From: Campylobacterota bacterium | Lineage (GTDB): Bacteria > Campylobacterota > Campylobacteria > Campylobacterales > Sulfurimonadaceae | Direction of reading: 5' to 3' | Assembly: GCA_013153755.1 (NCBI GenBank) | Contig: JAADDU010000168.1 | Span: 1-22,485, forward strand | DNA: 22,485 bases | Shown: one piece after another, positions 1 through 6,558 of the stretch | Layout: each line of letters begins with the position of its first letter | Position numbering within the stretch: the stretch's first letter is position 1 | The notes under the pieces: generated by a model | Database searches by the model: none | The model's input: only the letters and a program-made list of their open reading frames with translations | What the model was told of the DNA's origin: nothing | Translations under genes and position numbers: made by a program

Positions 1-3
1 TTT

Positions 4-15
4 GAACATATGTTC
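4..15. promoter_or_regulatory. Perfect 12-bp palindrome, candidate operator
   Basis: GAACATATGTTC is its own reverse complement. It is followed after two bases by TATAAT at 18-23, so it would lie between the -35 and -10 boxes of a plus-strand promoter, a position suited to a repressor. The first downstream gene, about 170 bases on, encodes a DUF134 helix-turn-helix protein, which is a natural candidate ligand. The palindrome is seen; the operator role and the partner are inference. It could instead serve a gene left of the window. Confidence 0.4.
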
Positions 16-17
16 GA

Positions 18-186
18 TATAATTTTATATATAAACAATCATAACTCTTATTCGTCAAACTATCAGTTTATAATTTTTGACCAGATATATGGTTATTACT
101 ACATAAAATACCTACAAAAGTAAGTCATTATTGTAAATTTTATCTAGATGCAGTGCATACAAGAATTCTCACTAAGGAGTATATAG
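18..186 (+). promoter_or_regulatory. Leader region with candidate -10 boxes
   Basis: This non-coding AT-rich stretch precedes the DUF134 gene. TATAAT boxes are at 18-23 and 69-74. A second inverted repeat, ATGCAGTGCAT, is at 148-158 (five-base arms, one-base centre), just before the ribosome binding site AAGGAG at 174-179. I found no reading frame, tRNA or recognisable riboswitch. Given the base composition, either TATAAT could be chance, so the transcription start is not fixed. Confidence 0.35.
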
Positions 187-471
187 TTGAGTGGTAGAAA
201 AAGAAAAAATAGAAATATAGATGCAGACCATAGTGGTATATGTTTTAAACCTTGTGGTATTGAAAAAGTTAATCTAGAGAGAGTTATTTTAAATGAAGAT
301 GAGATGGAAGCAATTAGATTGTCTGATTTTGAGGGACTATATCAACAAGAGTGTGCTGATAGAATGGAAATCTCAAGAACAACATTTTCACGACTCATAG
401 AATCAGCAAGAAAAAAAATAGCAGATGCACTTATAAATACAAAAGCTCTTAGGATAAATAAATGTCTATAA
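187..471 (+). CDS. DUF134 family predicted DNA-binding protein
   Basis: A 94-residue protein with the DUF134 pattern: a basic N-terminus (RKRKNR), then FKPCG near residue 21, a LERVIL/DEMEAIRLSDFEGL segment (about 30-52) and a helix-turn-helix around residues 53-72 (QQECADRMEISRTTFSRLI), ending in a basic amphipathic helix. The HTH resembles that of sigma-factor region 4-like proteins. The start is TTG, chosen because AAGGAG lies seven bases upstream and no ATG gives the whole domain. Its last ten bases overlap the start of the transporter gene, so the two are probably translationally coupled and DUF134 may regulate the pair. Family members are predicted regulators without a well-defined ligand. 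The family call is firm; the target is inference. Confidence 0.85.
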   Translation: MSGRKRKNRNIDADHSGICFKPCGIEKVNLERVILNEDEMEAIRLSDFEGLYQQECADRMEISRTTFSRLIESARKKIADALINTKALRINKCL

Positions 472-1625
472 AACAAAAAAATCAAGTACTAACTATATCG
501 TTAGCTCATTTAGCCCACGATACCTACTCAGCTTTTTTAGCACCTATCTTACCACTACTTATAGAAAAGCTAGATATGAGCCTCTCTATGAGTGCTTTTT
601 TAGATATTGCTAGAAAATTACCATCACTTTTAAACCCTTTTTTTGGACTTTTAGCAGAGAGAACTGATGCAAGATACTTTGTGATTTTATCCCCTGCTCT
701 TACTGCTTTTAGTATGTCCCTTTTAGGAGTTTCAAACTCCTATGCATTTTTACTTGTACTACTCACTATATCAGGTATAAGTTCAACACTATTTCATATA
801 CCATCCCCTGGCATTATCAAGGCTTCTTCTGGTAATAAACTTGGACGAGGGATGAGCTTTTATATGGTTGGAGGAGAACTTGCTCGAACTCTTGGACCTC
901 TTATCATAACAGGAGCAGTTTCATTATGGGGACTAGAAAATACTTGGCGATTAATGCCATTTGGATTTTTAGCTTCACTTATACTCTACTATAAACTTAA
1001 AGATTTTACTTTTACACAAAAAAAGTTTACAAAAAAAGCAGAAAAAGGCTCTGCTATAGCTGAAGTAAAACGCTTTTTAGCACTTTTTGGTGTGATGGGT
1101 GGTTTTATGTTCTTTCAATCAGCTATGAAGATGGCAACAACTCTATACTTGGCAGTTTATCTAACTCAACATGGTTTTTCTTTATGGTACGCGAGTATCG
1201 CTCTATCTGTTTTACAGTTTTTTGGTGTTATTGGTACATTTTTATCTGGAAATATTTCAGATAAGATAGGAAGACAAAAAACACTAGTAATCATGTCAAC
1301 TGGGGCAGCTATAACCATGACACTTTTTTTACTAAATAGCAATCTTTATATCACTTTTATCTTACTTGCACTACTTGGTATATTTATGTTTGCAAATGGT
1401 CCTATAATGCTCTCTGTCATCCATGAAGTAGAAACTAAAATGCCTACTTTCATAAACAGTGTTTATATGACTATAAATTTTAGTATTAGTTCCATAGTTG
1501 TTTTGGGTATGGGGATTTTTGGGGATAAATTAGGTCTTGATACAACCTATGAGATTGCAGCAGTTTTAGCATACCTTGCTATCCCTTTTGCGTTATCTCT
1601 AAACTATGCAAAAGATATAAAATAG
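462..1625 (+). CDS. MFS transporter, Fsr (fosmidomycin resistance)-like
   Basis: A 387-residue polytopic inner-membrane protein with about twelve hydrophobic segments. The N-terminal HLAHDTYSAFLAPILPLL block and the GISSTLFHIPSP segment are typical of the Fsr-type drug/proton antiporters. An MFS motif A copy (GNISDKIGRQKT, near residue 263) opens the C-terminal half. Length is close to E. coli Fsr (about 400). The ATG overlaps the end of the DUF134 gene by ten bases, suggesting one transcript. Substrate cannot be read from sequence: relatives export fosmidomycin or other small molecules, and many Fsr-like proteins have no known substrate. Its coupling to a possible regulator fits an inducible efflux pair, but this is inference. 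Confidence 0.85.
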   Translation: MSIKQKNQVLTISLAHLAHDTYSAFLAPILPLLIEKLDMSLSMSAFLDIARKLPSLLNPFFGLLAERTDARYFVILSPALTAFSMSLLGVSNSYAFLLVLLTISGISSTLFHIPSPGIIKASSGNKLGRGMSFYMVGGELARTLGPLIITGAVSLWGLENTWRLMPFGFLASLILYYKLKDFTFTQKKFTKKAEKGSAIAEVKRFLALFGVMGGFMFFQSAMKMATTLYLAVYLTQHGFSLWYASIALSVLQFFGVIGTFLSGNISDKIGRQKTLVIMSTGAAITMTLFLLNSNLYITFILLALLGIFMFANGPIMLSVIHEVETKMPTFINSVYMTINFSISSIVVLGMGIFGDKLGLDTTYEIAAVLAYLAIPFALSLNYAKDIK

Positions 1626-1645
1626 TTTTTTATTTTAATCTTTGC
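1608..1645. terminator. Long AT-rich hairpin across convergent stops
   Basis: GCAAA-a-GAT-a-TAAAATA (1608-1624) pairs with TATTTTA-ATC-TTTGC (1631-1645), leaving two single-base bulges and the loop GTTTTT. That gives 15 base pairs spanning the stops of the MFS and argF genes, which are four bases apart. No strong T-run follows on either side, so it is not a textbook intrinsic terminator, but placement suggests a shared transcript end. Confidence 0.35.
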
Positions 1646-2556
1646 TTGTCTAACCAAACCATTAAGCCTTTTTGAGCATGTAGTCTATTTTGTGCTTCAT
1701 CAAAAACAACTTTTGCATGTTTCTCAAACACATCCTCACTAACTTCAAAACCTCTATAAGCAGGTAAACAGTGTAAAAACAGAGCATCTTTTGAAGCTAG
1801 ATTCATCATATCTTCATCAACCATAAAACCTTTGAAGTCTTTTACCCTTTGCTCTTTTTCATCCTCTTGCCCCATAGATACCCAAGTATCAGTTGTAACA
1901 ACAGTTGCTCCTTTTACAGCTTCAAGAGGATCATTCGTAGTAGTTATAACAGCTCCACTTTTCTTTGCCATCTCAAGTGTTTCTTTTAAAACCACTGCAT
2001 CTACTTCATAACCCTTTGGTGTAGCTATGCGAAGCTCAAACCCAAGTTTTGCAGCCAACATCATCCAAGAGTGAGTCATATTATTCCCATCTCCAACATA
2101 AGCACACACTATGTTCTTATGAGCATTGTTTTCAACTAAAGTCATATAATCTGCTAAAAGTTGTACAGGGTGAAATGAATCGGTAAGCCCATTTATAACA
2201 GGTACACTACTATAAGATGCAAATTCTTCTATCATAGAGTGTTCAAAAGTTCGTATCATAACCATATCACACATACTACTTATCACTCTAGCCGTATCTT
2301 TTACAGGCTCTCCACGACCAAGGTGGATATCACGGTTAGATAAAAACAAAGCGTGTCCACCTAGTTGAAACATCCCAGTCTCAAAACTAACTCTAGTTCT
2401 AGTTGAACTCTTTTCAAATATCATCGCTAGAGTTTGATTTTCTAGTTCTTTGTTATAGATTTTAGATTTTAGATTCTTTTTTATCTCAAGACCTATATCT
2501 ATAATCTCAAGTATCTCTTCTTTTGTAAAATCTTTTAATGTTAAAAAATGTCTCAA
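1630..2556 (-). CDS. argF: Ornithine carbamoyltransferase
   Basis: This enzyme makes citrulline from ornithine and carbamoyl phosphate in cytoplasmic arginine biosynthesis. The 308-residue protein has the carbamoyl-phosphate loop SSTRTR at 50-55, HPVQ at 129-132, the ornithine-side SMG loop at 227-229 and the catalytic HCLP at 262-265. Length is normal for the family. The start is TTG with a GGGGA-type ribosome binding site just upstream; the resulting N-terminus (MRHFLTL) matches family members, and no suitable ATG exists. It lies 42 bases after hemB on the same strand, in the order known from C. jejuni, so it is probably co-transcribed with hemB. A TATAAA at 2588-2593 could give an additional promoter. 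Confidence 0.97.
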   Translation of the reverse strand: MRHFLTLKDFTKEEILEIIDIGLEIKKNLKSKIYNKELENQTLAMIFEKSSTRTRVSFETGMFQLGGHALFLSNRDIHLGRGEPVKDTARVISSMCDMVMIRTFEHSMIEEFASYSSVPVINGLTDSFHPVQLLADYMTLVENNAHKNIVCAYVGDGNNMTHSWMMLAAKLGFELRIATPKGYEVDAVVLKETLEMAKKSGAVITTTNDPLEAVKGATVVTTDTWVSMGQEDEKEQRVKDFKGFMVDEDMMNLASKDALFLHCLPAYRGFEVSEDVFEKHAKVVFDEAQNRLHAQKGLMVWLDKQRLK

Positions 2557-2598
2557 AACTTCCCCAAATTTTTAAATAAGCCCGTATTTTATACTAAT

Positions 2599-3570
2599 TT
2601 ACTTTAATAACATCTTTGCAACTTCTTTTGCATGATAAGAGATGATTATATCAGCACCTGCTCTTTTAAAACTAATCATAGTTTCCATCACAACTCTATC
2701 GTAATCTATAAGGTCATTTTTACCTGCGATTTTGAGCATCGCATACTCCCCACTTACATTATAAACTGCCATAGGTAAAGAGGTAGAGTCTTTTATCTCA
2801 CGAACTATATCAAGGTATGCAAGTGCTGGTTTTACCATAAGTATATCAGCTCCCTGCATCTCATCAGATTTTGACTCATTTATAGCTTCTCTTCTGTTTG
2901 CTGGATCCATCTGATAAGATGCTCTATCTCCAAAGCTAGGTGTTGATTCTGCTACATCACGAAACGGTCCATAGTAACCTGAAGCAAACTTAGTTGAATA
3001 TGCCATAATAGGTAGGTTTTCATACCCTCCCCCATCCAATGCTTCTCTTAGAGTTTTTATAATCCCATCCATCATACCAGATGGTGCTATCATGTCTGCA
3101 CCAGCTTTTGCGTGGACAAGTGCCTGCTCAGCTGAAATTTCAAGTGTTGCATCGTTATTTACAGTTTCATGTACTGCATCTATAATCCCACAATGCCCAT
3201 GGTCTGTGTATTCACAAAAACACAAATCTGTTACAACAAACATCTCAGGATGCTCTTTTTTTATAGCTTTTATAGCTGAAGCGATAATACCATGTTCACA
3301 AAGTGCATCTGAACCTATAGAATCTTTAACATCAGGGATACCAAAAAGGATGATGGAGTAAAGGTTAAGTTTTTTTAACTCCTCACACTCTTTTAAAATC
3401 TCATCTATACTCATCTGATAAACTCCAGGCATAGATGAAACCTCTGTTTTTATCCCCTCACCTGAGCGAACAAAAAGTGGATATATAAAATCATTTGTAC
3501 TTATACTTGTTTCTCTTACCAATGCTCTTAGATGCTTATTTAAACGAGTTCTGCGAAATCTTTGAAACAT
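2599..3570 (-). CDS. hemB: Delta-aminolevulinic acid dehydratase (porphobilinogen synthase)
   Basis: This enzyme condenses two molecules of 5-aminolevulinate to porphobilinogen in tetrapyrrole and heme synthesis. The 323-residue protein has the zinc-type active site: Cys117, Cys119 and Cys127 within [13 protein letters not shown], unlike the Asp-containing magnesium-dependent class. Both Schiff-base lysines are present, Lys194 (YSTKFAS) and Lys247 ([11 protein letters not shown]). The N-terminal arm ([16 protein letters not shown]) is that of the octameric enzyme. The ATG start has GGAG eight bases upstream. The gene is divergent from ribA across 81 bases and precedes argF. Nothing is unusual in length or key residues. 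Confidence 0.98.
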   Translation of the reverse strand: MFQRFRRTRLNKHLRALVRETSISTNDFIYPLFVRSGEGIKTEVSSMPGVYQMSIDEILKECEELKKLNLYSIILFGIPDVKDSIGSDALCEHGIIASAIKAIKKEHPEMFVVTDLCFCEYTDHGHCGIIDAVHETVNNDATLEISAEQALVHAKAGADMIAPSGMMDGIIKTLREALDGGGYENLPIMAYSTKFASGYYGPFRDVAESTPSFGDRASYQMDPANRREAINESKSDEMQGADILMVKPALAYLDIVREIKDSTSLPMAVYNVSGEYAMLKIAGKNDLIDYDRVVMETMISFKRAGADIIISYHAKEVAKMLLK

Positions 3571-3595
3571 AAATCAACTCCAATCTTTTTTTTGC

Positions 3596-3601
3596 TATAA
3601 T
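3596..3601 (+). promoter_or_regulatory. Extended -10 promoter for ribA
   Basis: TGCTATAAT (3593-3601) is an extended -10 box preceded by a run of T, the usual form of housekeeping promoters in Campylobacterota, which often lack a conserved -35. Transcription would begin near 3608, giving a leader of about 45 bases before ribA. The facing hemB promoter must lie in the same 81-base gap; GATAAAAT on the minus strand near 3616-3623 is a weak candidate. Confidence 0.55.
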
Positions 3602-3651
3602 TTTTAAAAACTTATTTTATCGTTTTAAAGTTTAAACTAGGGTAGATTAAA

Positions 3652-4215
3652 TTGAATATAGAGATTTCAGAGATAGCTTCATTACCATCAAGGTTTGGAG
3701 ATTTTAAAGTAAAAGCCTTTAAAGAGGGACAAAAAGAGCATCTTGTTATATATAAAGAGCCGTTAGATGCAGTGCCTATAGTTCGTGTTCATTCAGAGTG
3801 TTTAACTGGAGATGCCATAGGTAGTATGAAATGTGATTGTAGAGACCAGCTAGAGTATGCTCTAAAATTAGCACAAGAGACTAATGGTATGGTTATATAC
3901 TTAAGACAAGAGGGTAGAAATATTGGTCTTTTAAATAAAATCAATGCGTATGCTCTTCAAGATAAAGGTCTAGATACAGTTGAAGCCAATCATCAGCTAG
4001 GGTTTCGTGCAGATGAAAGAACTTATGAGATGGTAACATACATACTTCACCATTTTGGGATTAAAAAGATTCAGTTACTTACAAATAATCCAGATAAAGT
4101 TAATTCTATAAGTGATATAGAGATTATAAAAAGAGTTCCTATCATAATGGAAGCAAATAAATACAACAAAGAGTATTTAGAAACAAAAAAAGAAAAGATG
4201 GATCATCTTTTTTAA
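3652..4215 (+). CDS. ribA: GTP cyclohydrolase II
   Basis: First committed step of riboflavin synthesis: GTP is opened to a diaminopyrimidine ribosyl phosphate with release of formate and pyrophosphate. The 187-residue protein is a stand-alone RibA, not fused to RibB. Zinc ligands Cys50, Cys61 and Cys63 lie in ECLTGDAIGSMKCDCR. RQEGRNIGL (85-93) and the catalytic DER (121-123) after NHQLGF complete the active site. The start is TTG at 3652, with AGGG nine bases upstream and an N-terminus that aligns with family members (LPSRFGDF). The gene is divergent from hemB and convergent with the CZB gene 17 bases downstream. A hairpin forms within its last codons. Confidence 0.97.
   Translation: MNIEISEIASLPSRFGDFKVKAFKEGQKEHLVIYKEPLDAVPIVRVHSECLTGDAIGSMKCDCRDQLEYALKLAQETNGMVIYLRQEGRNIGLLNKINAYALQDKGLDTVEANHQLGFRADERTYEMVTYILHHFGIKKIQLLTNNPDKVNSISDIEIIKRVPIIMEANKYNKEYLETKKEKMDHLF
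4193..4213. terminator. Bidirectional hairpin terminator at ribA 3' end
   Basis: AAAAGATG-GAT-CATCTTTT is an eight-bp perfect stem with a three-base loop, followed by two more T (six T in a row to 4213). On the other strand the stem is followed by TTTTCTTTTTTT. It therefore fits a terminator for both ribA and the convergent CZB gene. It lies inside the last codons of ribA, so it is constrained by coding as well. Confidence 0.55.
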
Positions 4216-4232
4216 GATTATTGTTTTTTAGA

Positions 4233-4676
4233 TTATTGGAATTTACTCTCAGGTAAAGCAGATAATCTTCTCTCTGAAGAAGCTAAAATTTTAAGTAACT
4301 CTTGGGTAGTTACTTTTAGTTCACTATAATAAACTTTAACCTTATCTAATTGCATCTCATCTACCTGAGAAGATCCCATCATTTTAGCAAAAAAACCTTT
4401 CTTTTGTTTTTTGAAAAGAATGTCAAAAATCTTTGCATATTCACAATGCCATCTTACATGCAATGTTTCTATTTGGTCATAAAAAAAAGAACCAAGAACA
4501 TTTCTTAACTGATTATCAGAACCATACAGCCACTTACCAAACTCACAATCTTTTTTATCAACTGCAATAGTTTCACTAACATTTTTACCCTCAATAGCAT
4601 CTATAATTTTACTCATCTGAGCTTCATGAACTTTTATAGTGTTTTGAACTGAATGTATAGTCTTTTCTTTATTCAT
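4233..4676 (-). CDS. Stand-alone CZB (chemoreceptor zinc-binding) domain protein
   Basis: A 147-residue soluble protein. The CZB signature is complete: His17, Cys44 in CEFGKWLYG, and His73 and His77 in LHVRWH, the 3His/1Cys set that holds zinc in receptors such as Helicobacter TlpD and in E. coli DgcZ. There is no methyl-accepting, GGDEF or transmembrane segment; the rest (about 85-147) is a charged helical tail. Known CZB domains sense zinc or, through the zinc-bound cysteine, hypochlorous acid, usually for taxis or cyclic-di-GMP control. As a free domain it must act through a partner. It is divergent from the PAS gene across 90 bases and convergent with ribA. Domain call firm, function inferred. 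Confidence 0.85.
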   Translation of the reverse strand: MNKEKTIHSVQNTIKVHEAQMSKIIDAIEGKNVSETIAVDKKDCEFGKWLYGSDNQLRNVLGSFFYDQIETLHVRWHCEYAKIFDILFKKQKKGFFAKMMGSSQVDEMQLDKVKVYYSELKVTTQELLKILASSERRLSALPESKFQ

Positions 4677-4732
4677 TTTCTATTCTTTATTAAAATTTTC
4701 AATATTATTACATAAATTTCATAAAAACATTA

Positions 4733-4760
4733 TATAATTACATATAATTTATTTAAGGAA
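4733..4760 (+). promoter_or_regulatory. Promoter and ribosome binding site of PAS gene
   Basis: Two TATAAT boxes (4733-4738 and 4743-4748) are followed by AAGGAA at 4755-4760, six bases before the ATG. If the first box is used the leader is only about 20 bases. The 90-base gap also has to hold the promoter of the divergent CZB gene, for which I see no clear box. Confidence 0.45.
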
Positions 4761-4766
4761 TTTTAA

Positions 4767-5330
4767 ATGCAACATCCTGATCCTACAGAGCATGAGATAA
4801 AACTAAATTCAAAAAGATATATAGTTTCTAAAACAGATGCAAAGGGAATTATCACATACTGTAACGATTATTTTATAGAAATCTGTAAATACAATGAAAA
4901 AGAGCTTATTGGTCAACCACATTCCATAGTAAGACACCCAGATATGCCAAAGATAGCCTTTAAACTTATGTGGGATAGGATTAAAGAGGGTAAAAACTTC
5001 ATAGCTGTTGTTAAAAATTTAGCAAAAGATGGTAGTTATTATTGGGTTGTTACTGATTTTGAACCAAAAGTTGATCCTATTACAAATGAAATCATTGAAC
5101 ATACTGCTTTTAGAAAAGCAGCACCTCAAAAAGCTATAGATATCATGACTCCAATATATGCAAAACTCTTAGAAGTAGAAAAAGAGGGTGGAATGAAAGC
5201 TAGTGAAGAATTTCTTCGTGAATATTTAGAGCAAAACAACACTAATTATGATGATTTTATCAACAAAGCAGTTGGAAACAGTGGTTTATTTAAACTATTT
5301 TTTACTGCTATGAAAAAACTTTTCTCTTAA
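4767..5330 (+). CDS. Aer/CetB-type PAS domain sensory protein
   Basis: A 187-residue soluble protein with one PAS domain at about residues 18-118. It has the FAD-binding Aer signature: YCNDYF, GQPHSIVRHPDMP with Arg56, His57 and Asp59, MW at 68-69, VVKNLAKDGSYYWV, then a closing strand with FRKA. In E. coli Aer the RHPDMP segment contributes to FAD binding, and in C. jejuni the short PAS proteins CetB and CetC pass the redox signal to the separate receptor CetA. Here too no HAMP or methyl-accepting domain follows, only an alpha-helical tail (about 125-187) ending in an amphipathic hydrophobic helix. It could be an energy-taxis sensor working with a receptor elsewhere. rsmG begins six bases after its stop. 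FAD binding is inferred from motifs. Confidence 0.85.
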   Translation: MQHPDPTEHEIKLNSKRYIVSKTDAKGIITYCNDYFIEICKYNEKELIGQPHSIVRHPDMPKIAFKLMWDRIKEGKNFIAVVKNLAKDGSYYWVVTDFEPKVDPITNEIIEHTAFRKAAPQKAIDIMTPIYAKLLEVEKEGGMKASEEFLREYLEQNNTNYDDFINKAVGNSGLFKLFFTAMKKLFS

Positions 5331-5336
5331 ATTAAG

Positions 5337-5915
5337 ATGAATTTAAAAGACAAATTAATATCAGACAACATTAAGTTGCCTGATAACTTTTTTTACCATA
5401 TACAAAAGTATAAAGAACATCTATTTAAATGGAATAAAATCCACAATCTAACAGGTGCAAGAGATGAAGATACTATAGATGAATTTATCTATGATGCCAT
5501 CTATCCTGTAAACTTTTTACCAAAAGCTAAAAATCTTTTAGATATAGGTACAGGAGCTGGCTTTCCTGGTATGATTTTAGCTATGGGACTCCCTGATACT
5601 AAAGTGACATTAGTTGAGCCATTAACAAAAAGAGCTAGTTTTTTACAGTTTATAAAAGCTGATTTAAACTTACAAAATGTAACTGTTGTAAAAAAAAGAG
5701 TAGAAGATATGCCAAGTGAGATTTTTGACATAATCACATCAAGAGCAGTAACAGATACAAAAATGCTTTTAGCGTTAAGTAAAAATTTTCGTGATGAAAA
5801 CTCAAAATTACTTTTTTACAAAGGTCAAAATGTTTATGATGAAGTAGATAAAAACATAAAACACAAAATCATAAAAACCAAAAATAGACACTATCTACTT
5901 ATAGGGGAAGATTAA
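5337..5915 (+). CDS. rsmG: 16S rRNA (guanine527-N7)-methyltransferase RsmG
   Basis: Methylates N7 of G527 in 16S rRNA using S-adenosylmethionine; loss in other bacteria gives low-level streptomycin resistance. The 192-residue protein has the family N-terminal motif [10 protein letters not shown] (31-40), the SAM-binding loop [11 protein letters not shown] (68-78), [11 protein letters not shown] (93-103) and the SRAV segment (TSRAVTD). It is slightly shorter than E. coli RsmG (207). The start lies six bases after the PAS stop with no clear ribosome binding site, suggesting readthrough transcription and coupled translation from the PAS gene. The stop overlaps the next start as TAATG. In C. jejuni rsmG follows ribA directly. 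Confidence 0.96.
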   Translation: MNLKDKLISDNIKLPDNFFYHIQKYKEHLFKWNKIHNLTGARDEDTIDEFIYDAIYPVNFLPKAKNLLDIGTGAGFPGMILAMGLPDTKVTLVEPLTKRASFLQFIKADLNLQNVTVVKKRVEDMPSEIFDIITSRAVTDTKMLLALSKNFRDENSKLLFYKGQNVYDEVDKNIKHKIIKTKNRHYLLIGED

Positions 5916-6145
5916 TGATTCAAGAATTTTTACTCATCGCAGTTGTTATTGCTGTTGTGTACTTTATGTTTATAAAGAAAAAACCAAATAACATAAAAAA
6001 TACCACTGCATCTAATAAAAAAAATGAACTTCAAAGTAATGATATGGTTGAATGTAAGGGCTGTGGTATCTACTGTGAAGTAGATGATACTATCATTAGC
6101 AACAACAAGTATTATTGCTCTGTTGAGTGTTTAAAGAAGTCATAA
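5915..6145 (+). CDS. Small membrane-anchored Cys-rich protein, PP0621 type
   Basis: A 76-residue protein with one N-terminal membrane segment (about residues 5-20) followed by KKK, which predicts the remainder to be cytoplasmic. After a polar linker comes a zinc-ribbon-like cluster: Cys47, Cys50 and Cys54 (CKGCGIYC), then Cys68 and Cys72 (CSVEC). This arrangement resembles the PP0621 family of unknown function and TRASH-like metal-binding fingers. Its start overlaps the rsmG stop by one base and its stop overlaps the next start by one base, so all three should be made from one transcript. Metal binding is inferred from the cysteine spacing. Confidence 0.75.
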   Translation: MIQEFLLIAVVIAVVYFMFIKKKPNNIKNTTASNKKNELQSNDMVECKGCGIYCEVDDTIISNNKYYCSVECLKKS

Positions 6146-6537
6146 TGCTTATATATGGACATAAATTTATACCAAGTGAAAATTTTTACCATGTGATAAA
6201 TATAGATGCAATACTAAACACACCACCAAACTCAACAATCTACCTTGATTTTACCCAAGAAAATTTAGAAATTATAAATTATGCTTCTTTAAATTCTATC
6301 TCTTTAGCCATTTCAGTATCAAATATAACGCAAAGTATCTATGCTTCTTCTTTAGGTAGTGACTTTATTATTGTAGATAAAGAGTTAGCAAAAAGTGTAC
6401 AAGACATAGCAAACAACTACTTGTTTGATGCAAAGATACTAGTAAATATAAAAAGCGAGAATGAGATAGAAGAACTAGCACTCCAAGGGATAGATGGAGT
6501 TATATTTTCTAATGCTATCATCAAAACAAACTCTTAA
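6145..6537 (+). CDS. Hypothetical protein of rsmG operon
   Basis: I do not recognise this 130-residue protein. It is soluble with no signal peptide, membrane segment or metal-binding cluster. Strands alternate with helices, and the C-terminal part (AKILVNIKSENEIEELALQG then IDGVIFSNAI) looks like a beta-alpha-beta unit of the kind found at the end of TIM-barrel enzymes, though it is far too short for a barrel. I chose the ATG at 6145 because it forms a TAATG overlap with the preceding stop, as in the gene before it; an in-frame GTG at 6127 would add six residues with no better start context. It ends two bases before the convergent pflA stop. Confidence 0.75.
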   Translation: MLIYGHKFIPSENFYHVINIDAILNTPPNSTIYLDFTQENLEIINYASLNSISLAISVSNITQSIYASSLGSDFIIVDKELAKSVQDIANNYLFDAKILVNIKSENEIEELALQGIDGVIFSNAIIKTNS

Positions 6538-6558
6538 AACTACTCCATAGCAGTTTTT
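6536..6558. terminator. Hairpin between convergent operons
   Basis: AAAACT-a-CT (6536-6544) pairs with AG-c-AGTTTT (6549-6557) around the loop CCAT: eight pairs with one mismatch, followed by a further T. It lies over the stops of the plus-strand hypothetical gene and the minus-strand pflA gene, which are two bases apart. It best fits termination of the plus-strand rsmG operon (five T at 6554-6558); the other direction has only TTTT. Confidence 0.4.

Noticed and set aside
3092..3361. Open frame of 89 codons on the plus strand inside hemB
   Set aside because: It lies wholly opposite a well-supported hemB, has a composition of a back-translated enzyme and no ribosome binding site.
4733..4748. 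Tandem TATAAT boxes as a regulatory repeat
   Set aside because: The region is extremely AT-rich and the ten-base spacing gives no further symmetry; treated only as alternative -10 boxes.
6127..6144. GTG at 6127 as the start of the 130-aa hypothetical protein
   Set aside because: The ATG at 6145 forms the same TAATG overlap as the previous gene junction; the six extra residues are just the alternate frame of the preceding gene.
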